Below are positions 31,553 to 40,790 of a stretch of 64,000 nt of DNA, piece after piece. Source of the DNA: Candidatus Eiseniibacteriota bacterium (GTDB lineage: Bacteria > Eisenbacteria > RBG-16-71-46); NCBI GenBank assembly GCA_016178725.1, contig JACOSV010000018.1:29518-93517 (forward strand). Reading direction: 5' to 3'. The notes under the pieces were generated by a model. That model saw only the letters and a list, made by a program, of their open reading frames with translations, was not told the origin of the DNA and did no database searches. How positions within the stretch are numbered: position 1 is the stretch's first letter; every line of letters begins with the position of its first letter. The position numbers were made by a program, and so were the translations under genes.

Positions 31553-33373
31553 ATGGACCCCCGACCCTTCGACACCGCCCACATCCGCTCCATCCTCGCC
31601 ACCGACTGCGGCTCGACCACCACCAAGGCGATCCTGATCGAGCGCCGTGGCGACGCGTTCCGCCTCATCGTGCGCGGCGAGGCGCCCACCACGGTCGAGG
31701 CGCCGTTCGAGGACGTGACGCGCGGCGTGCTGAACGCGGTGCGCGAGGTCGAAGAGCTCGCCGGCCGCCGCATCCTCGACGGCGACCGCATCGTCTCGCC
31801 GCAGACCGCCGACGTCGGCGTGGACCTCTACGTCTCGACCTCGAGCGCGGGCGGCGGACTGCAGATGACCGTCTCGGGGCTGGTGCTGCAGATGACGGGG
31901 GAGAGCGCGCAGCGCGCCGCGCTGGGCGCCGGCGCGATCGTGATGGACGTGATCGCGCTCAACGACGGACGGCGGCCGCACGAGAAGATCCGCCGGCTGC
32001 GCCAGCTGCGCCCCGACATGATCCTGCTCTCGGGCGGCACCGACGGCGGCGACGTGCGCCGCGTCGCCGAGATGGCCGAGATCCTCCTCGCCGCCGATCC
32101 GCGCGCGCGCCTCGGCGCCGGCTACCAGCTGCCGGTGATCTACGCCGGCAACAAGGACGCGGCCGGCGTGGTGCGCGAGACGCTCGCCGAGAAGACGGCG
32201 CTCTCCGTGGTGCCCAACCTGCGGCCGGCGATGGAGCGCGAGAACCTCGGACCCGCGCGCGACGCGATCCACGAGCTGTTCATGGAGCACGTGATGGCGC
32301 ACGCGCCCGGCTACAAGAAGCTCATGACCTGGTCGCCGGTGCCGATCATGCCGACGCCCGGCGCGGTCGGGATCATCATCGAGGCCATCGCGCGGCGGGA
32401 CGGACGGTCGGTCGTGGGCGTGGACATCGGCGGCGCGACCACCGACGTCTTCTCGGTGTTCGGCGGCGTGTTCAACCGCACCGTGTCGGCGAACCTGGGC
32501 ATGAGCTACTCGGTGTCGAACGTCATGGCCGAGGCCGGGCTCGCGAACATCCTGCGCTGGGTGCCGTTCGCCGTCGACGAAGAGGACCTGCGCAACCGGG
32601 TCAAGAACAAGATGATCCGCCCGACGACGATCCCGCAGACGCTCGAGGACCTGGTGATCGAGCAGGCGATCGCGCGAGAGGCGCTGCGGCTCGCGTTCGA
32701 GCAGCACAAGGCGCTCGCGGTCGGGCTCAAGGGCGTGCAGACCGAGCGCACGATCTCGGACATCATGAGCCAGAGCGCCAGCGGCGCGACGCTCGTGGAC
32801 CTGCTCGACCTCGGGCTGCTGGTCGGTTCGGGCGGCGTGCTCTCGCACGCGCCGCGCCGCGCGCAGGCGGCGCTGATGATGATCGACGCGTTCCTGCCCG
32901 AAGGCCTCACGCACCTCGCCGTCGACAGCATCTTCATGGCCCCGCAGCTCGGCGTGCTCTCGACGGTGCACGAGGCGGCGGCGACGCAGGTGTTCGAGCA
33001 CGACTGCCTGGTGCGGCTGGGCGCGGTGCTCGCGCCGATCGGCGCCGGGCGGGCGGGACAGTCGTGCGTCACGGTCGAGGTGCGCGGCCCGGGGGGATCG
33101 GGCGCGCCGGTGCGCATCGCCTACGGCGAGCTCGTGCTGCTGCCGCTGCCGGAGGAGGGGGTCGTGCGCGTGGTCGCCACACCCGAGCGCGGCTTCGACC
33201 TCGGCGCGGGCAAGGGCAAGCCGCTCGAGGCCGAGGTGACCGGCGGTGTCGTCGGCCTGATCGTGGACGCGCGCGGCCGGCGCCCGTTCGCGCTGCCCGA
33301 CGCTCCCGCGGCACGCATCGCGAAGCTCAAGCAGTGGCACGCGGCGCTCGGCCTCTACGCGAGGGACATCTAG
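31553..33373 (+). CDS. Glutamate-mutase-L (MutL/GlmL) family ASKHA ATPase
   Basis: 606 aa. ASKHA-fold nucleotide-binding motifs: phosphate-1 ATDCGSTTTKAIL, phosphate-2 VVGVDIGGATTDVFSVF and adenosine LLVGSGGVLSHAP. The family was named for proteins encoded next to coenzyme-B12 mutases and is thought to reactivate or chaperone them. No mutase S/E subunits or B12-binding domain is encoded in the window, so the client is unknown. The next gene starts immediately after its stop. Confidence 0.85.
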   Translation: MDPRPFDTAHIRSILATDCGSTTTKAILIERRGDAFRLIVRGEAPTTVEAPFEDVTRGVLNAVREVEELAGRRILDGDRIVSPQTADVGVDLYVSTSSAGGGLQMTVSGLVLQMTGESAQRAALGAGAIVMDVIALNDGRRPHEKIRRLRQLRPDMILLSGGTDGGDVRRVAEMAEILLAADPRARLGAGYQLPVIYAGNKDAAGVVRETLAEKTALSVVPNLRPAMERENLGPARDAIHELFMEHVMAHAPGYKKLMTWSPVPIMPTPGAVGIIIEAIARRDGRSVVGVDIGGATTDVFSVFGGVFNRTVSANLGMSYSVSNVMAEAGLANILRWVPFAVDEEDLRNRVKNKMIRPTTIPQTLEDLVIEQAIAREALRLAFEQHKALAVGLKGVQTERTISDIMSQSASGATLVDLLDLGLLVGSGGVLSHAPRRAQAALMMIDAFLPEGLTHLAVDSIFMAPQLGVLSTVHEAAATQVFEHDCLVRLGAVLAPIGAGRAGQSCVTVEVRGPGGSGAPVRIAYGELVLLPLPEEGVVRVVATPERGFDLGAGKGKPLEAEVTGGVVGLIVDARGRRPFALPDAPAARIAKLKQWHAALGLYARDI

Positions 33374-34522
33374 ATGGCGCACGCCTACACGCCCGGGCTC
33401 CGCGTCACCGGGCACGCGGTGATCCGCCGCGAGCGCAGGCTCCCGCTCAAGGGCGAAGTGCTGGCGCGGATCGGCGACGCAGTGGACGCCGACACGGTCG
33501 TCGCGCGCACCGAGCTTCCGGGCAACGTGCAGACGATCAACGTCGCCTCGCGGCTCGCGCTCGACCCCGCGCGCGTGCCCGACTCGCTCGTCGCACCGGT
33601 CGGGAGCGCCGTGGCGAAGGGCGACGCGATCGCCGAAGGCAAGAGCCTCTTCGGCCTGATGAAGCAGCGCGTCGAAGCGCCGGTCGCCGGCACGATCGAG
33701 AGCGTCTCGCCGGTCACCGGACAGGTGATCCTGCGCGAGGCGCCGATCCCGGTCGAGGTCCACGCCTACGTGCGCGGCACGGTGGCCGAGGTGATCGAGG
33801 GCGAGGGCGTGGTGGTCGAAGCGGTGGGAGCCCTCATCCAGGGGATCTTCGGCGTCGGCGGCGAGACGTTCGGTCCGTTGCGCATCGCCGCCGCCGCGCC
33901 CGACGAGGAGCTCGCCGCGGCGCGGCTCTCGGCCGAGCACCGCGGCGCGGTGGTGGTCGGCGGCTCGTACGTGTCGTACGCGACGCTCATGCGCGCGCGC
34001 GAGCTCGGCGTCGCGGCGGTGGTGGTGGGCGGGTTCGACGACGGCGGGCTCAAGCGCCTGCTCGGCCGCGACCTCGGCGTCGCGATCACAGGCGCGGAGG
34101 ACCTCGGCCTGACGTTGGTGCTGACCGAGGGCTTCGGCCGGATCCGCATGGCCGACCGCACGTGGCGGCTGCTCGCCGCGCACGAGGGACGGCAGGCGTC
34201 GGTGAGCGGGGCGACGCAGATCCGCGCCGGCGTCCTGCGCCCGGAGATCGTGATCCCGGGCGTGGGCGAGCGCTCGGGCGACGCGACGTCGGTCGGCCGC
34301 CGCGAGACAGCATCGGATGGCGGCGCCGGCATCGAGATCGGCTCGCTGCTGCGCGTGATCCGCGAGCCGTTCTTCGGCCGGATCGGGCGCGTCACGGCGC
34401 TCCCCGCCGAGCTCCAGCCGCTCGAGACCGAAGCGCGGGTCCGCGTCATGGAGGTCGAGTTCGCGGACGACGGCGCGCGGGCGATCGTGCCGCGCGCGAA
34501 CGTCGAGCGGATCGAAGACTGA
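33374..34522 (+). CDS. Barrel-sandwich (lipoyl/RnfC-like) partner of MutL-type ATPase
   Basis: 382 aa, starting on the base after the MutL stop. The N-terminal third has beta-sandwich repeats resembling RnfC/biotinyl-type barrel-sandwich hybrids (VAPVGSAVAKGDAIAEGKSLFGL, then VEAPVAGTIESVSPVTGQVILRE). The middle (HRGAVVVGGSYVSYATLMRARELGVAAVVVGGF) looks like an alpha/beta nucleotide-fold segment, and the end has a KOW-like beta segment (IREPFFGRIGRVTALPAELQPLETEARVRVMEVEF). No lipoylatable EAMK-type lysine is evident. Function unknown. Confidence 0.6.
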   Translation: MAHAYTPGLRVTGHAVIRRERRLPLKGEVLARIGDAVDADTVVARTELPGNVQTINVASRLALDPARVPDSLVAPVGSAVAKGDAIAEGKSLFGLMKQRVEAPVAGTIESVSPVTGQVILREAPIPVEVHAYVRGTVAEVIEGEGVVVEAVGALIQGIFGVGGETFGPLRIAAAAPDEELAAARLSAEHRGAVVVGGSYVSYATLMRARELGVAAVVVGGFDDGGLKRLLGRDLGVAITGAEDLGLTLVLTEGFGRIRMADRTWRLLAAHEGRQASVSGATQIRAGVLRPEIVIPGVGERSGDATSVGRRETASDGGAGIEIGSLLRVIREPFFGRIGRVTALPAELQPLETEARVRVMEVEFADDGARAIVPRANVERIED

Positions 34523-34540
34523 CGGCCGACGCATGCGGCG

Positions 34541-34569
34541 TTGACATGCTTCGCGGCGCGTTGTTACGG
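34541..34569 (+). promoter_or_regulatory. Predicted promoter of the DUF6754 membrane-protein operon
   Basis: TTGACA (34541-34546), a 17-bp spacer and TTACGG (34564-34569), giving a leader of about 80 nt before the GTG at 34654. Confidence 0.5.
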
Positions 34570-34653
34570 TCGCGGGGCATCAGGGAAGAGACGAGTGGCC
34601 GGAAGCCTCCCGCCGATGCCGCCCGTCGCCGGTCACGACCCAGGAGGTTCCGC

Positions 34654-35922
34654 GTGCCACGAGGGCCGCGCCGCGAACGGTCGCGCTTCCGTGTATTCGC
34701 CCTGATCGCGCTCACCAGCCTCACCCCGGCCGCCGCGATGGCCGCAGGATCGGCCGCGGCGGCGCGCACCGCCGCCCCGGCCGACAGCCTTTCCGCCCAT
34801 GTGGCCCTGCCGGCCGAGAGCCTCGTCGCGCGGCCGCCCGCGCCCCGCCCGCCGTCCGGCCTCGTCGCGAACGACGTCCCGAACGACGCCGGCCAGGCGA
34901 TCCAGCTCGAATGGAAGCTCTCGCCCGACGACGCGACGACCAGCGCGATCGTCACGCAGTACTTCCTCGCCCGCTCCGAGACTCCGGGCGGGCCGTGGGC
35001 CGTCGTGGATTCGGTCGCGCGGGGCACGACGTCGAAGGTGGATCAGACCGTCGATCGCAACGTGGACTACTTCTACCGCGTCGACGCGGTCGGTCCCGGC
35101 GGTCGCACCGAGGCGGGCAGCGTCACCGGGCCGGTGCGCGGCGTGTCGCAGTGGATCAACTCGACGCGCTGGAGCGTGCTCACCGGCTGCATCGTGTTCT
35201 TCGCGTTCGTCCTCTACTACATCGCGAGCGCCCAGTCCGGGAAGAAGCCGTTCGTGCGCCGCATCCCCGGCATCGACGCAATCGAAGAGGCGATCGGGCG
35301 CGCGACTGAGATGGGGCGTCCGGTCCTCTACGTGCCGGGCATCCAGGACATCAGCGACATCCAGACCGTCGCCGGCCTCGTGATCCTCGAAAGCGTCGCC
35401 AAGCTCACGGCGCGGTACGAGACGCCGATCATCGTGCCGGTCACGTACCCGATCCCGTTCACGATTGCCGAGGAGATGGTGAAGGGCGGCTACCTGCACG
35501 CCGGACGGCCCGAGAGCTACGACCCGAACAGCGTGCGCTTCGTCTCGCCGGAGCAGTTCGCGTACGTCGCCTCGGTGACCGGCGTCATGCTTCGCGATCG
35601 GCCCGCCGCGCACATCTTCATGGGCTCGTTCTTCGCCGAGTCGCTCCTGCTCGCCGAGACCGGGTTCGCGACCGGCGCGATCCAGGTCGCCGGCACGGCC
35701 AACGTGCACCAGCTGCCGTTCTTCGTCGTCGCCTGCGACTACACCCTGATCGGCGAGGAGCTCTATGCCGCCAGCGCCTATCTCTCCGGCGAGCCCAAGC
35801 TCGTCGGCAGCCTCAAGGGCGCGGACCTCATGAAGCTCCTGATCCTCGGCACCGTGCTGATCGGCTGCCTGCTCGAAACCCTCAACGTCCACGGGCTGAC
35901 GACGTGGATGGTCACGCAATAG
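34654..35922 (+). CDS. DUF6754-type membrane protein with fibronectin-like domain
   Basis: 422 aa from GTG at 34654, chosen because AGGAGG lies 6 nt upstream; this gives a good signal peptide (FRVFALIALTSLTPAAAMAAG). A fibronectin-III-like domain (about residues 65-165) is followed by a membrane helix (WSVLTGCIVFFAFVLYYIA), a cytoplasmic alpha/beta domain (RRIPGIDAIEEAIGRATEMGRPVLYVPGIQDISD) and a C-terminal helix. The cytoplasmic part matches what I know as DUF6754. Heads a four-gene operon of membrane proteins. Function unknown. Confidence 0.7.
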   Translation: MPRGPRRERSRFRVFALIALTSLTPAAAMAAGSAAAARTAAPADSLSAHVALPAESLVARPPAPRPPSGLVANDVPNDAGQAIQLEWKLSPDDATTSAIVTQYFLARSETPGGPWAVVDSVARGTTSKVDQTVDRNVDYFYRVDAVGPGGRTEAGSVTGPVRGVSQWINSTRWSVLTGCIVFFAFVLYYIASAQSGKKPFVRRIPGIDAIEEAIGRATEMGRPVLYVPGIQDISDIQTVAGLVILESVAKLTARYETPIIVPVTYPIPFTIAEEMVKGGYLHAGRPESYDPNSVRFVSPEQFAYVASVTGVMLRDRPAAHIFMGSFFAESLLLAETGFATGAIQVAGTANVHQLPFFVVACDYTLIGEELYAASAYLSGEPKLVGSLKGADLMKLLILGTVLIGCLLETLNVHGLTTWMVTQ

Positions 35923-35933
35923 GGGGCCGCCCG

Positions 35934-36596
35934 GTGAAGCGCGAGGTCCCGCTCCTCATCACCGCCGTGATCGGCCTGTTCATGATCCTGTCGTTCTTCG
36001 TGCCGCACCAGGCCTTGAGCGTGCCCGCCGACTTCCTGCAGGCGAGCGCCGTGATCCTGGTCGGGTTCGGCTACGTGCTCGGCGGCGCCAACGCGCTGCG
36101 CGTCAACTTCGACGCGATCTACCGCCGCCAGCCCGGCTGGGGGTACAAGGTCGTACTGGTCGTCTCGCTGATCCTGACCGTCGCGATCGGCGCGATCGAG
36201 GGCCCGGGATTCCTCAACGAGGGCCGGCGTTCCAAGTGGATCTACGACTGGATCTACTCGCCGATGTCCTCGACGATGTTCGCGCTGCTCGCGTTCTTCA
36301 TCGCATCGGCCGCGTTCCGCGCCTTCCGCATCCGCACGGTCGAGGCCGGGCTGCTCGCCGCCGCGGCGCTGATCGTCATGCTCGGCCGCGTCCCGATCGG
36401 CGACGTGATGACCGACGGGCTCTTCCGCTGGCTGCCCGGGGGCCTCCACCTGAGCACGATCCAGCAGTGGATCATGGACGTGCCGCAGAACACCGCGAAG
36501 CGCGCGATCCTGATCGGCGCCGCTCTCGGCGTGATGTCCACCGGCCTGCGCGTGATCCTCGGGATCGAACGCTCGTACTTGAGCGGGGAGGACTAG
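35934..36596 (+). CDS. Multi-pass membrane protein (unknown)
   Basis: 220 aa from GTG at 35934. About six membrane helices (first VPLLITAVIGLFMILSFFV). A conserved-looking extracytoplasmic loop, EGPGFLNEGRRSKWIYDWIYSPMSS, sits between helices 3 and 4. Second gene of the DUF6754 operon, 11 bp after the first and 3 bp before the third. No family recognised beyond this context. Confidence 0.6.
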   Translation: MKREVPLLITAVIGLFMILSFFVPHQALSVPADFLQASAVILVGFGYVLGGANALRVNFDAIYRRQPGWGYKVVLVVSLILTVAIGAIEGPGFLNEGRRSKWIYDWIYSPMSSTMFALLAFFIASAAFRAFRIRTVEAGLLAAAALIVMLGRVPIGDVMTDGLFRWLPGGLHLSTIQQWIMDVPQNTAKRAILIGAALGVMSTGLRVILGIERSYLSGED

Positions 36597-36599
36597 CCC

Positions 36600-37430
36600 A
36601 TGGCCTGGACCACCATGCTCGAGAAGCTCGACCGGCGCTGGATCTTCGCCGTCATGGGGCTGCTGGTCGCGGTGCCGCTCGTGTTCCCAGCCGGCCTGCC
36701 GCTCACCGTGTCCGCGCCCGCGCGCGGGTTCAGCGACGCGATCGACGCCGTGCCCGACGGCTCGACCATCCTCATGTCCTGCGACTACGACCCGAGCGCG
36801 CGCCCCGAGATGGTGCCGATGACGCGCACGGCATTCCGCCAGCTCATGCGCAAGAACTGCCGCGTAGTGGTGACGGTGCTGTGGAACGCCGGGCCGGCGC
36901 TGGTGGACGCGACGCTCAACGACATCGCCAGGGAGTTCCCGCAGAAGAAATACGGCGTCGACTGGGTGAACCTCGGCTACAAGGCCGGCGACGACGCGGT
37001 GATGGTGCTCATGGGCAAGGGGATCGCCAACGCGTTCCCGCGCGACTACCACGGCAACGAAACGAAGAGCCTGCCGATCATGCACAACGTCCGCGACTAC
37101 TCGAGCTTCCCGCTGCTGGTCAACATCTCGGCGGGATTCCCGGGCACGAAGGAGTGGGTGCAGCAGGTGCAGTCGCGCTTCCACCTGCCGATGGTCTCCG
37201 GGTGCACGGCGGTGAGCGCGCCCGAGTACTACCCGTATCTCCAGTCCGGGCAGCTCAAGGGCCTGCTCGGCGGCATGGCGGGCGCCGCCGAGTACGAGAA
37301 GATCCGCGGCGAGAACGGCACCGCCACGCGCGGCATGGACGCGCAGTCGCTGGCCCACGTCTTCGTCGCGTTCTGCATCGTGCTCGGCAACGTCGTGCAG
37401 TGGGCGAAGCGGCGGGAGGGGACGTCGTGA
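36600..37430 (+). CDS. Membrane-anchored alpha/beta protein (unknown)
   Basis: 276 aa. One N-terminal helix (WIFAVMGLLVAVPLVFPAGLPL) and one C-terminal helix (AHVFVAFCIVLGNVVQWA) flank a roughly 200-residue soluble domain with alternating strands and helices (STILMSCDYDPSARPEMVPM; RVVVTVLWNAGPALVDATLN; VDWVNLGYKAGDDAVMVLMGKGI). Topology places this domain outside the cytoplasm if the N-terminus is inside. Coupled to the next gene by a GTGA overlap. Function unknown. Confidence 0.6.
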   Translation: MAWTTMLEKLDRRWIFAVMGLLVAVPLVFPAGLPLTVSAPARGFSDAIDAVPDGSTILMSCDYDPSARPEMVPMTRTAFRQLMRKNCRVVVTVLWNAGPALVDATLNDIAREFPQKKYGVDWVNLGYKAGDDAVMVLMGKGIANAFPRDYHGNETKSLPIMHNVRDYSSFPLLVNISAGFPGTKEWVQQVQSRFHLPMVSGCTAVSAPEYYPYLQSGQLKGLLGGMAGAAEYEKIRGENGTATRGMDAQSLAHVFVAFCIVLGNVVQWAKRREGTS

Positions 37431-38128
37431 GCCTCCACATCGCATCGTTCCCGGCCCACTTCGAGATCTGGCTCGGCGCGTTCCTGACGCTGTGCATCTT
37501 CAGCTTCCTCTACAAGGACAATCCCTTCTACCGCTTCGCCGAGCATCTCTTCGTCGGCGTCTCGGCCGGCTACTACATCATCCTCAACTTCTGGACCGTG
37601 ATCGTCCCGAACCTCTGGGAGCCGCTGGTCAAGGCCTGGGGCAACGCCCAGGGCCACACCGGCATGATGTCGCTGTTCCTGCCGCGGCTCGGCGACTACC
37701 GCATCTTCCTCGTGTTGCCCGGCGTCCTCGGCCTGATGCTGTTCTCGCGCTTCTTCGGCCGCATCGGCTGGCTGTCGCGCTGGTCGCTCGCGGTGATCCT
37801 CGGCGTCTACGCCGGCATCCGCACCACCGGCGCCGCGCAGGCGGATTTCGTGGCGCAGGTGCAGGGGAGCCTCCAGCCCCTCTGGGTGGCAGGACATCTC
37901 GGCACGAGCCTCAACGCGATCATCTTCACCGTCGGGCTCGTCACCTCGCTGCTCTTCTTCTTCTACAGTCGCGAGCACAAGGGCAGCCTCGGCGTCGCGT
38001 CCAAGCTGGGCATCTACTTTCTCATGGTGTCGTTCGGCGCCGGCTACGGCTACACGGTGATGTCGCGCATCTCGCTCCTCATCGGACGCTTCCAGTTCCT
38101 GCTCGAGGACTGGCTCGGATTGAAATAG
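37427..38128 (+). CDS. Multi-pass membrane protein (unknown)
   Basis: 233 aa from GTG at 37427, overlapping the previous stop. About six membrane helices, beginning FEIWLGAFLTLCIFSFLY; the loop YKDNPFYRFAEHLFVGVSAGYY is distinctive. Last gene of the four-gene membrane operon. The 13-bp gap to lplA downstream may mean read-through into it. Confidence 0.6.
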   Translation: MSLHIASFPAHFEIWLGAFLTLCIFSFLYKDNPFYRFAEHLFVGVSAGYYIILNFWTVIVPNLWEPLVKAWGNAQGHTGMMSLFLPRLGDYRIFLVLPGVLGLMLFSRFFGRIGWLSRWSLAVILGVYAGIRTTGAAQADFVAQVQGSLQPLWVAGHLGTSLNAIIFTVGLVTSLLFFFYSREHKGSLGVASKLGIYFLMVSFGAGYGYTVMSRISLLIGRFQFLLEDWLGLK

Positions 38129-38141
38129 CTCACGGTCCGCC

Positions 38142-38918
38142 ATGATCCTCTGGTGTGACGGCGCGCACGACCCCGCGGAGAACATGCGCCGCGATGCGGC
38201 CCTGCTCGCGGCGGCCGAATGCGGCGCGGCGCCGGTGCTGCGGCTCTTCCGCTTCGCCCCGCACGGGATCACGCTCGGGATCCACCAGCGCGCCGGGCGC
38301 ACGCTCGATCTCGCGCGCTGCCGCAGGGACGGCGTGCCGTGGGCGATCCGTCCGACCGGGGGCCGCGCCATCTTCCACGCCGAGGAATGGACGTACGCGT
38401 TCGCGGCGCCGATCGACGATCCGGAGTGGGGCGGATCGCTGCGCGAGGCGTACGCGCGGGTCAGCACGCTCGTCCTCGCCTCACTCCTGCGCCTCGGCGT
38501 TCCCGCCGCATTCGCGCCCTCCGGCGCCGGCGCCACCGCCGGCGCGGCGGATGCGGCGTGCTTCGCCTCGGCCGCCGCGCACGAGCTGACGCTCGCGGGC
38601 GCGAAGCTGGCGGGCAGCGCACAGCGTCGCGGCGCACGCGCCTTCCTCCAGCAGGGGAGCGTGCTGCTCGGCGACGGGCATCTGCGGCTCGCGGACTACC
38701 TCGCGCTGCCGGAAACCGGGCGCGCGCGGGCGCACGAGGCGCTGCGGCGCGCCACCGCCGGCGCCGGGAAGCATCTCGGCACGGAACCGCCGCTCGAGCG
38801 CTGGGCGGATGCGCTCGCCGCCGAGCTCGGCGCCGCAGTGAGGCGCTGCGGCGGCGCGGCGGGAGCGTTTCTGTTGATTCCCGCGACGTCGCGTTCCTAT
38901 ACTCCGGCGGCGTTCTAA
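38142..38918 (+). CDS. Lipoate-protein ligase / lipoyl transferase, LplA-LipM type
   Basis: 258 aa. BPL/LplA-fold acyltransferase with RPTGGRAIFH and the catalytic lysine in LAGAKLAGSAQRR. Such enzymes attach lipoate or octanoate to the lysine of H protein and 2-oxoacid dehydrogenase E2; the GcvH encoded 10 kb upstream is the obvious local client. It lacks the separate C-terminal accessory domain of E. coli LplA, so a LipM-type octanoyltransferase is equally possible. Confidence 0.78.
   Translation: MILWCDGAHDPAENMRRDAALLAAAECGAAPVLRLFRFAPHGITLGIHQRAGRTLDLARCRRDGVPWAIRPTGGRAIFHAEEWTYAFAAPIDDPEWGGSLREAYARVSTLVLASLLRLGVPAAFAPSGAGATAGAADAACFASAAAHELTLAGAKLAGSAQRRGARAFLQQGSVLLGDGHLRLADYLALPETGRARAHEALRRATAGAGKHLGTEPPLERWADALAAELGAAVRRCGGAAGAFLLIPATSRSYTPAAF
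38874..38903 (+). promoter_or_regulatory. Predicted promoter of the oligopeptide ABC operon
   Basis: TTGATT (38874-38879), an 18-bp spacer and TATACT (38898-38903), lying inside the 3' end of the lipoate ligase gene and 50 nt before the ATG at 38954. Confidence 0.5.
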
Positions 38919-38953
38919 TTCAAACGGTCGCAACGCTTCGGGGGGAGGCGGTC

Positions 38954-40780
38954 ATGTCGTCACGCGTACGGTGGACGGTGCTCACGGCGCTCGCAGGCGC
39001 GCTGCTGGCGGGGACGTGGGGTTGCGGGGCGGGCACCGGCGCGTCCGGCTCGGCGTATCAGGACCCGCATGCGCTGCCGGCCGATACGCTGACGATGCCG
39101 ATGGACGAGGTCGGCACGTACGGCGGCCGGTTCGTGATGGCGGAGACCGCCCCGCCGCGCACGTTCAACTCGGCGATGGCGAACGAGAGCTCGTCGTACG
39201 ACGTCACCGACGGGCGCCTGTACACGACGCTCGTGGACTACGACAACGCCTCGCAGCGCAGCGTCCCCGGTCTCGCCAGGGCGTGGGAGATCAGCCCCGA
39301 CGGCCTGACGTCCACCTGGCACCTGCGTCGCGGCGCCGCGTTCACGGACGGCCACCCGATCACATCGGCCGACGTGCTGTTCTCGTTCGAGATCTACATG
39401 GACGACACGCTGCACGTCGCGCTCTACGACTTCCTCAAGGTGAAGGGCCGGAAGCTCGAGGTCAGCGCGCCGGATTCGTACACGGTGGTGATCAAGGTCT
39501 CGGCGCCCTACGCGATGCTCGAAGACGTCGTGAGCTCGGTCTACATCCACCCGAAGCACGTCCTCGAACCCTACTACCGCAGCGGCCGCCTGGCGTCCGC
39601 CTACAGCGTCAGCACCCCGCCCGAGAGCCTCGTCACCAGCGGACCCTGGAAGCTCAAGCAGTACGTGCCGAATGAGAAGACCGTCCTCACGCGCAACCCG
39701 TACTGGTACGGCGTGGACGCTCACGGCCACCGGCTGCCGTACCTCGACGAGCTGGTCTTCCTGATCGTGCCCGACCAGAACACGGCGGCGCTCAAGTTCG
39801 ACGCCGGCGAGGTGGACGCGCTCGACGACGTGAAGCCCGAGAATTATGCCCGCTACGAGAAGGGGCAGAAGGCGGGCAACTTCACCTTCTACGACCTCGG
39901 ACCGGCGCTCAACACGAACTTCTTCTGGTTCAACCTCAACCGCGTGCGCGAGGCCAAGCCGGGGAAGAAGATCGGCCAGCCCTACGTCGACGCCACGCAC
40001 TACGCCTGGTTCAGCAATCGCGACTTCCGCCGCGCGGTCTCGAAGGCGATCGATCGCGACGCCATGATCAAGAGCGTCTTCTACGGCTTCGCCGTCAAGA
40101 ACTGGTCCACGCTCACCGCCGGGAACAAGGTCTGGTACACGCCCGACGTGCACCACGACGACTACGATCTCGAGGGCGCGAAGAAGCTGATCGCCGGGCT
40201 CGGGTGGAAGGACACCAACGGGGACGGCTACGTCGAGGACGCCCAGGGCCACACCGTCGCCTTCACCATCAAGACCAACAGCAGCAACCTCATGCGCGTC
40301 GGCATGTGCAACTTCATCAAGGACGATCTCAAGAAGATCGGCATCCGCGTCGATTCCACGCCACTCGACTTCAACTCGCTGATCACCAATCTGCGCTCCG
40401 ACTTCCAGTACGAAGCGCTGCTGCTCGGCCTGCAGAGCGCGGTGCCGCCCGATCCCGGCATGGGCCAGAACGTCTGGAGGTCGACCGGCCTCACGCACTA
40501 CTGGAACGTGAAGCAGCCGAAGCCCGAGACGCCGGCCGAGGCGCGCGTGGATTCGCTGGTCGCCGCGAACGTCGGGACGCTCGATATGTCCGAGCGCCAT
40601 CGCACGTGGACCGCGATGCAGAACACGATCAACGACGAATGCTTCGTGATGTGGCTTCCGACGCTGGTCTACAAGACCCCGATCCGGAACCGATTCGGCA
40701 ACGTCCACCCCACCGTGATCCCGCATCGGATCATCTGGAACATCGACCGGGTGTTCGTGAAGTCCAAGGCGCGCGCCTGA
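38954..40780 (+). CDS. Peptide/nickel-type ABC transporter solute-binding lipoprotein
   Basis: 608 aa from the ATG at 38954 (GGGGGAGG upstream). A lipoprotein-like signal (ALAGALLAGTWGC) anchors an SBP_bac_5 domain: VPGLARAWEISPDGLTSTWHLRRGAAFTDGHPITSADVLFSFE and FRRAVSKAIDRDAMI are family signatures. It captures oligopeptides or other solutes in the periplasm for the permeases encoded next. Family members of this size often bind peptides. Confidence 0.9.
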   Translation: MSSRVRWTVLTALAGALLAGTWGCGAGTGASGSAYQDPHALPADTLTMPMDEVGTYGGRFVMAETAPPRTFNSAMANESSSYDVTDGRLYTTLVDYDNASQRSVPGLARAWEISPDGLTSTWHLRRGAAFTDGHPITSADVLFSFEIYMDDTLHVALYDFLKVKGRKLEVSAPDSYTVVIKVSAPYAMLEDVVSSVYIHPKHVLEPYYRSGRLASAYSVSTPPESLVTSGPWKLKQYVPNEKTVLTRNPYWYGVDAHGHRLPYLDELVFLIVPDQNTAALKFDAGEVDALDDVKPENYARYEKGQKAGNFTFYDLGPALNTNFFWFNLNRVREAKPGKKIGQPYVDATHYAWFSNRDFRRAVSKAIDRDAMIKSVFYGFAVKNWSTLTAGNKVWYTPDVHHDDYDLEGAKKLIAGLGWKDTNGDGYVEDAQGHTVAFTIKTNSSNLMRVGMCNFIKDDLKKIGIRVDSTPLDFNSLITNLRSDFQYEALLLGLQSAVPPDPGMGQNVWRSTGLTHYWNVKQPKPETPAEARVDSLVAANVGTLDMSERHRTWTAMQNTINDECFVMWLPTLVYKTPIRNRFGNVHPTVIPHRIIWNIDRVFVKSKARA

Positions 40781-40790
40781 TCGGCGCCTG

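Noticed and set aside
31421-34534. 1037-aa minus-strand ORF
   Set aside because: Antisense to the MutL-type ATPase and its partner, which carry ASKHA motifs.
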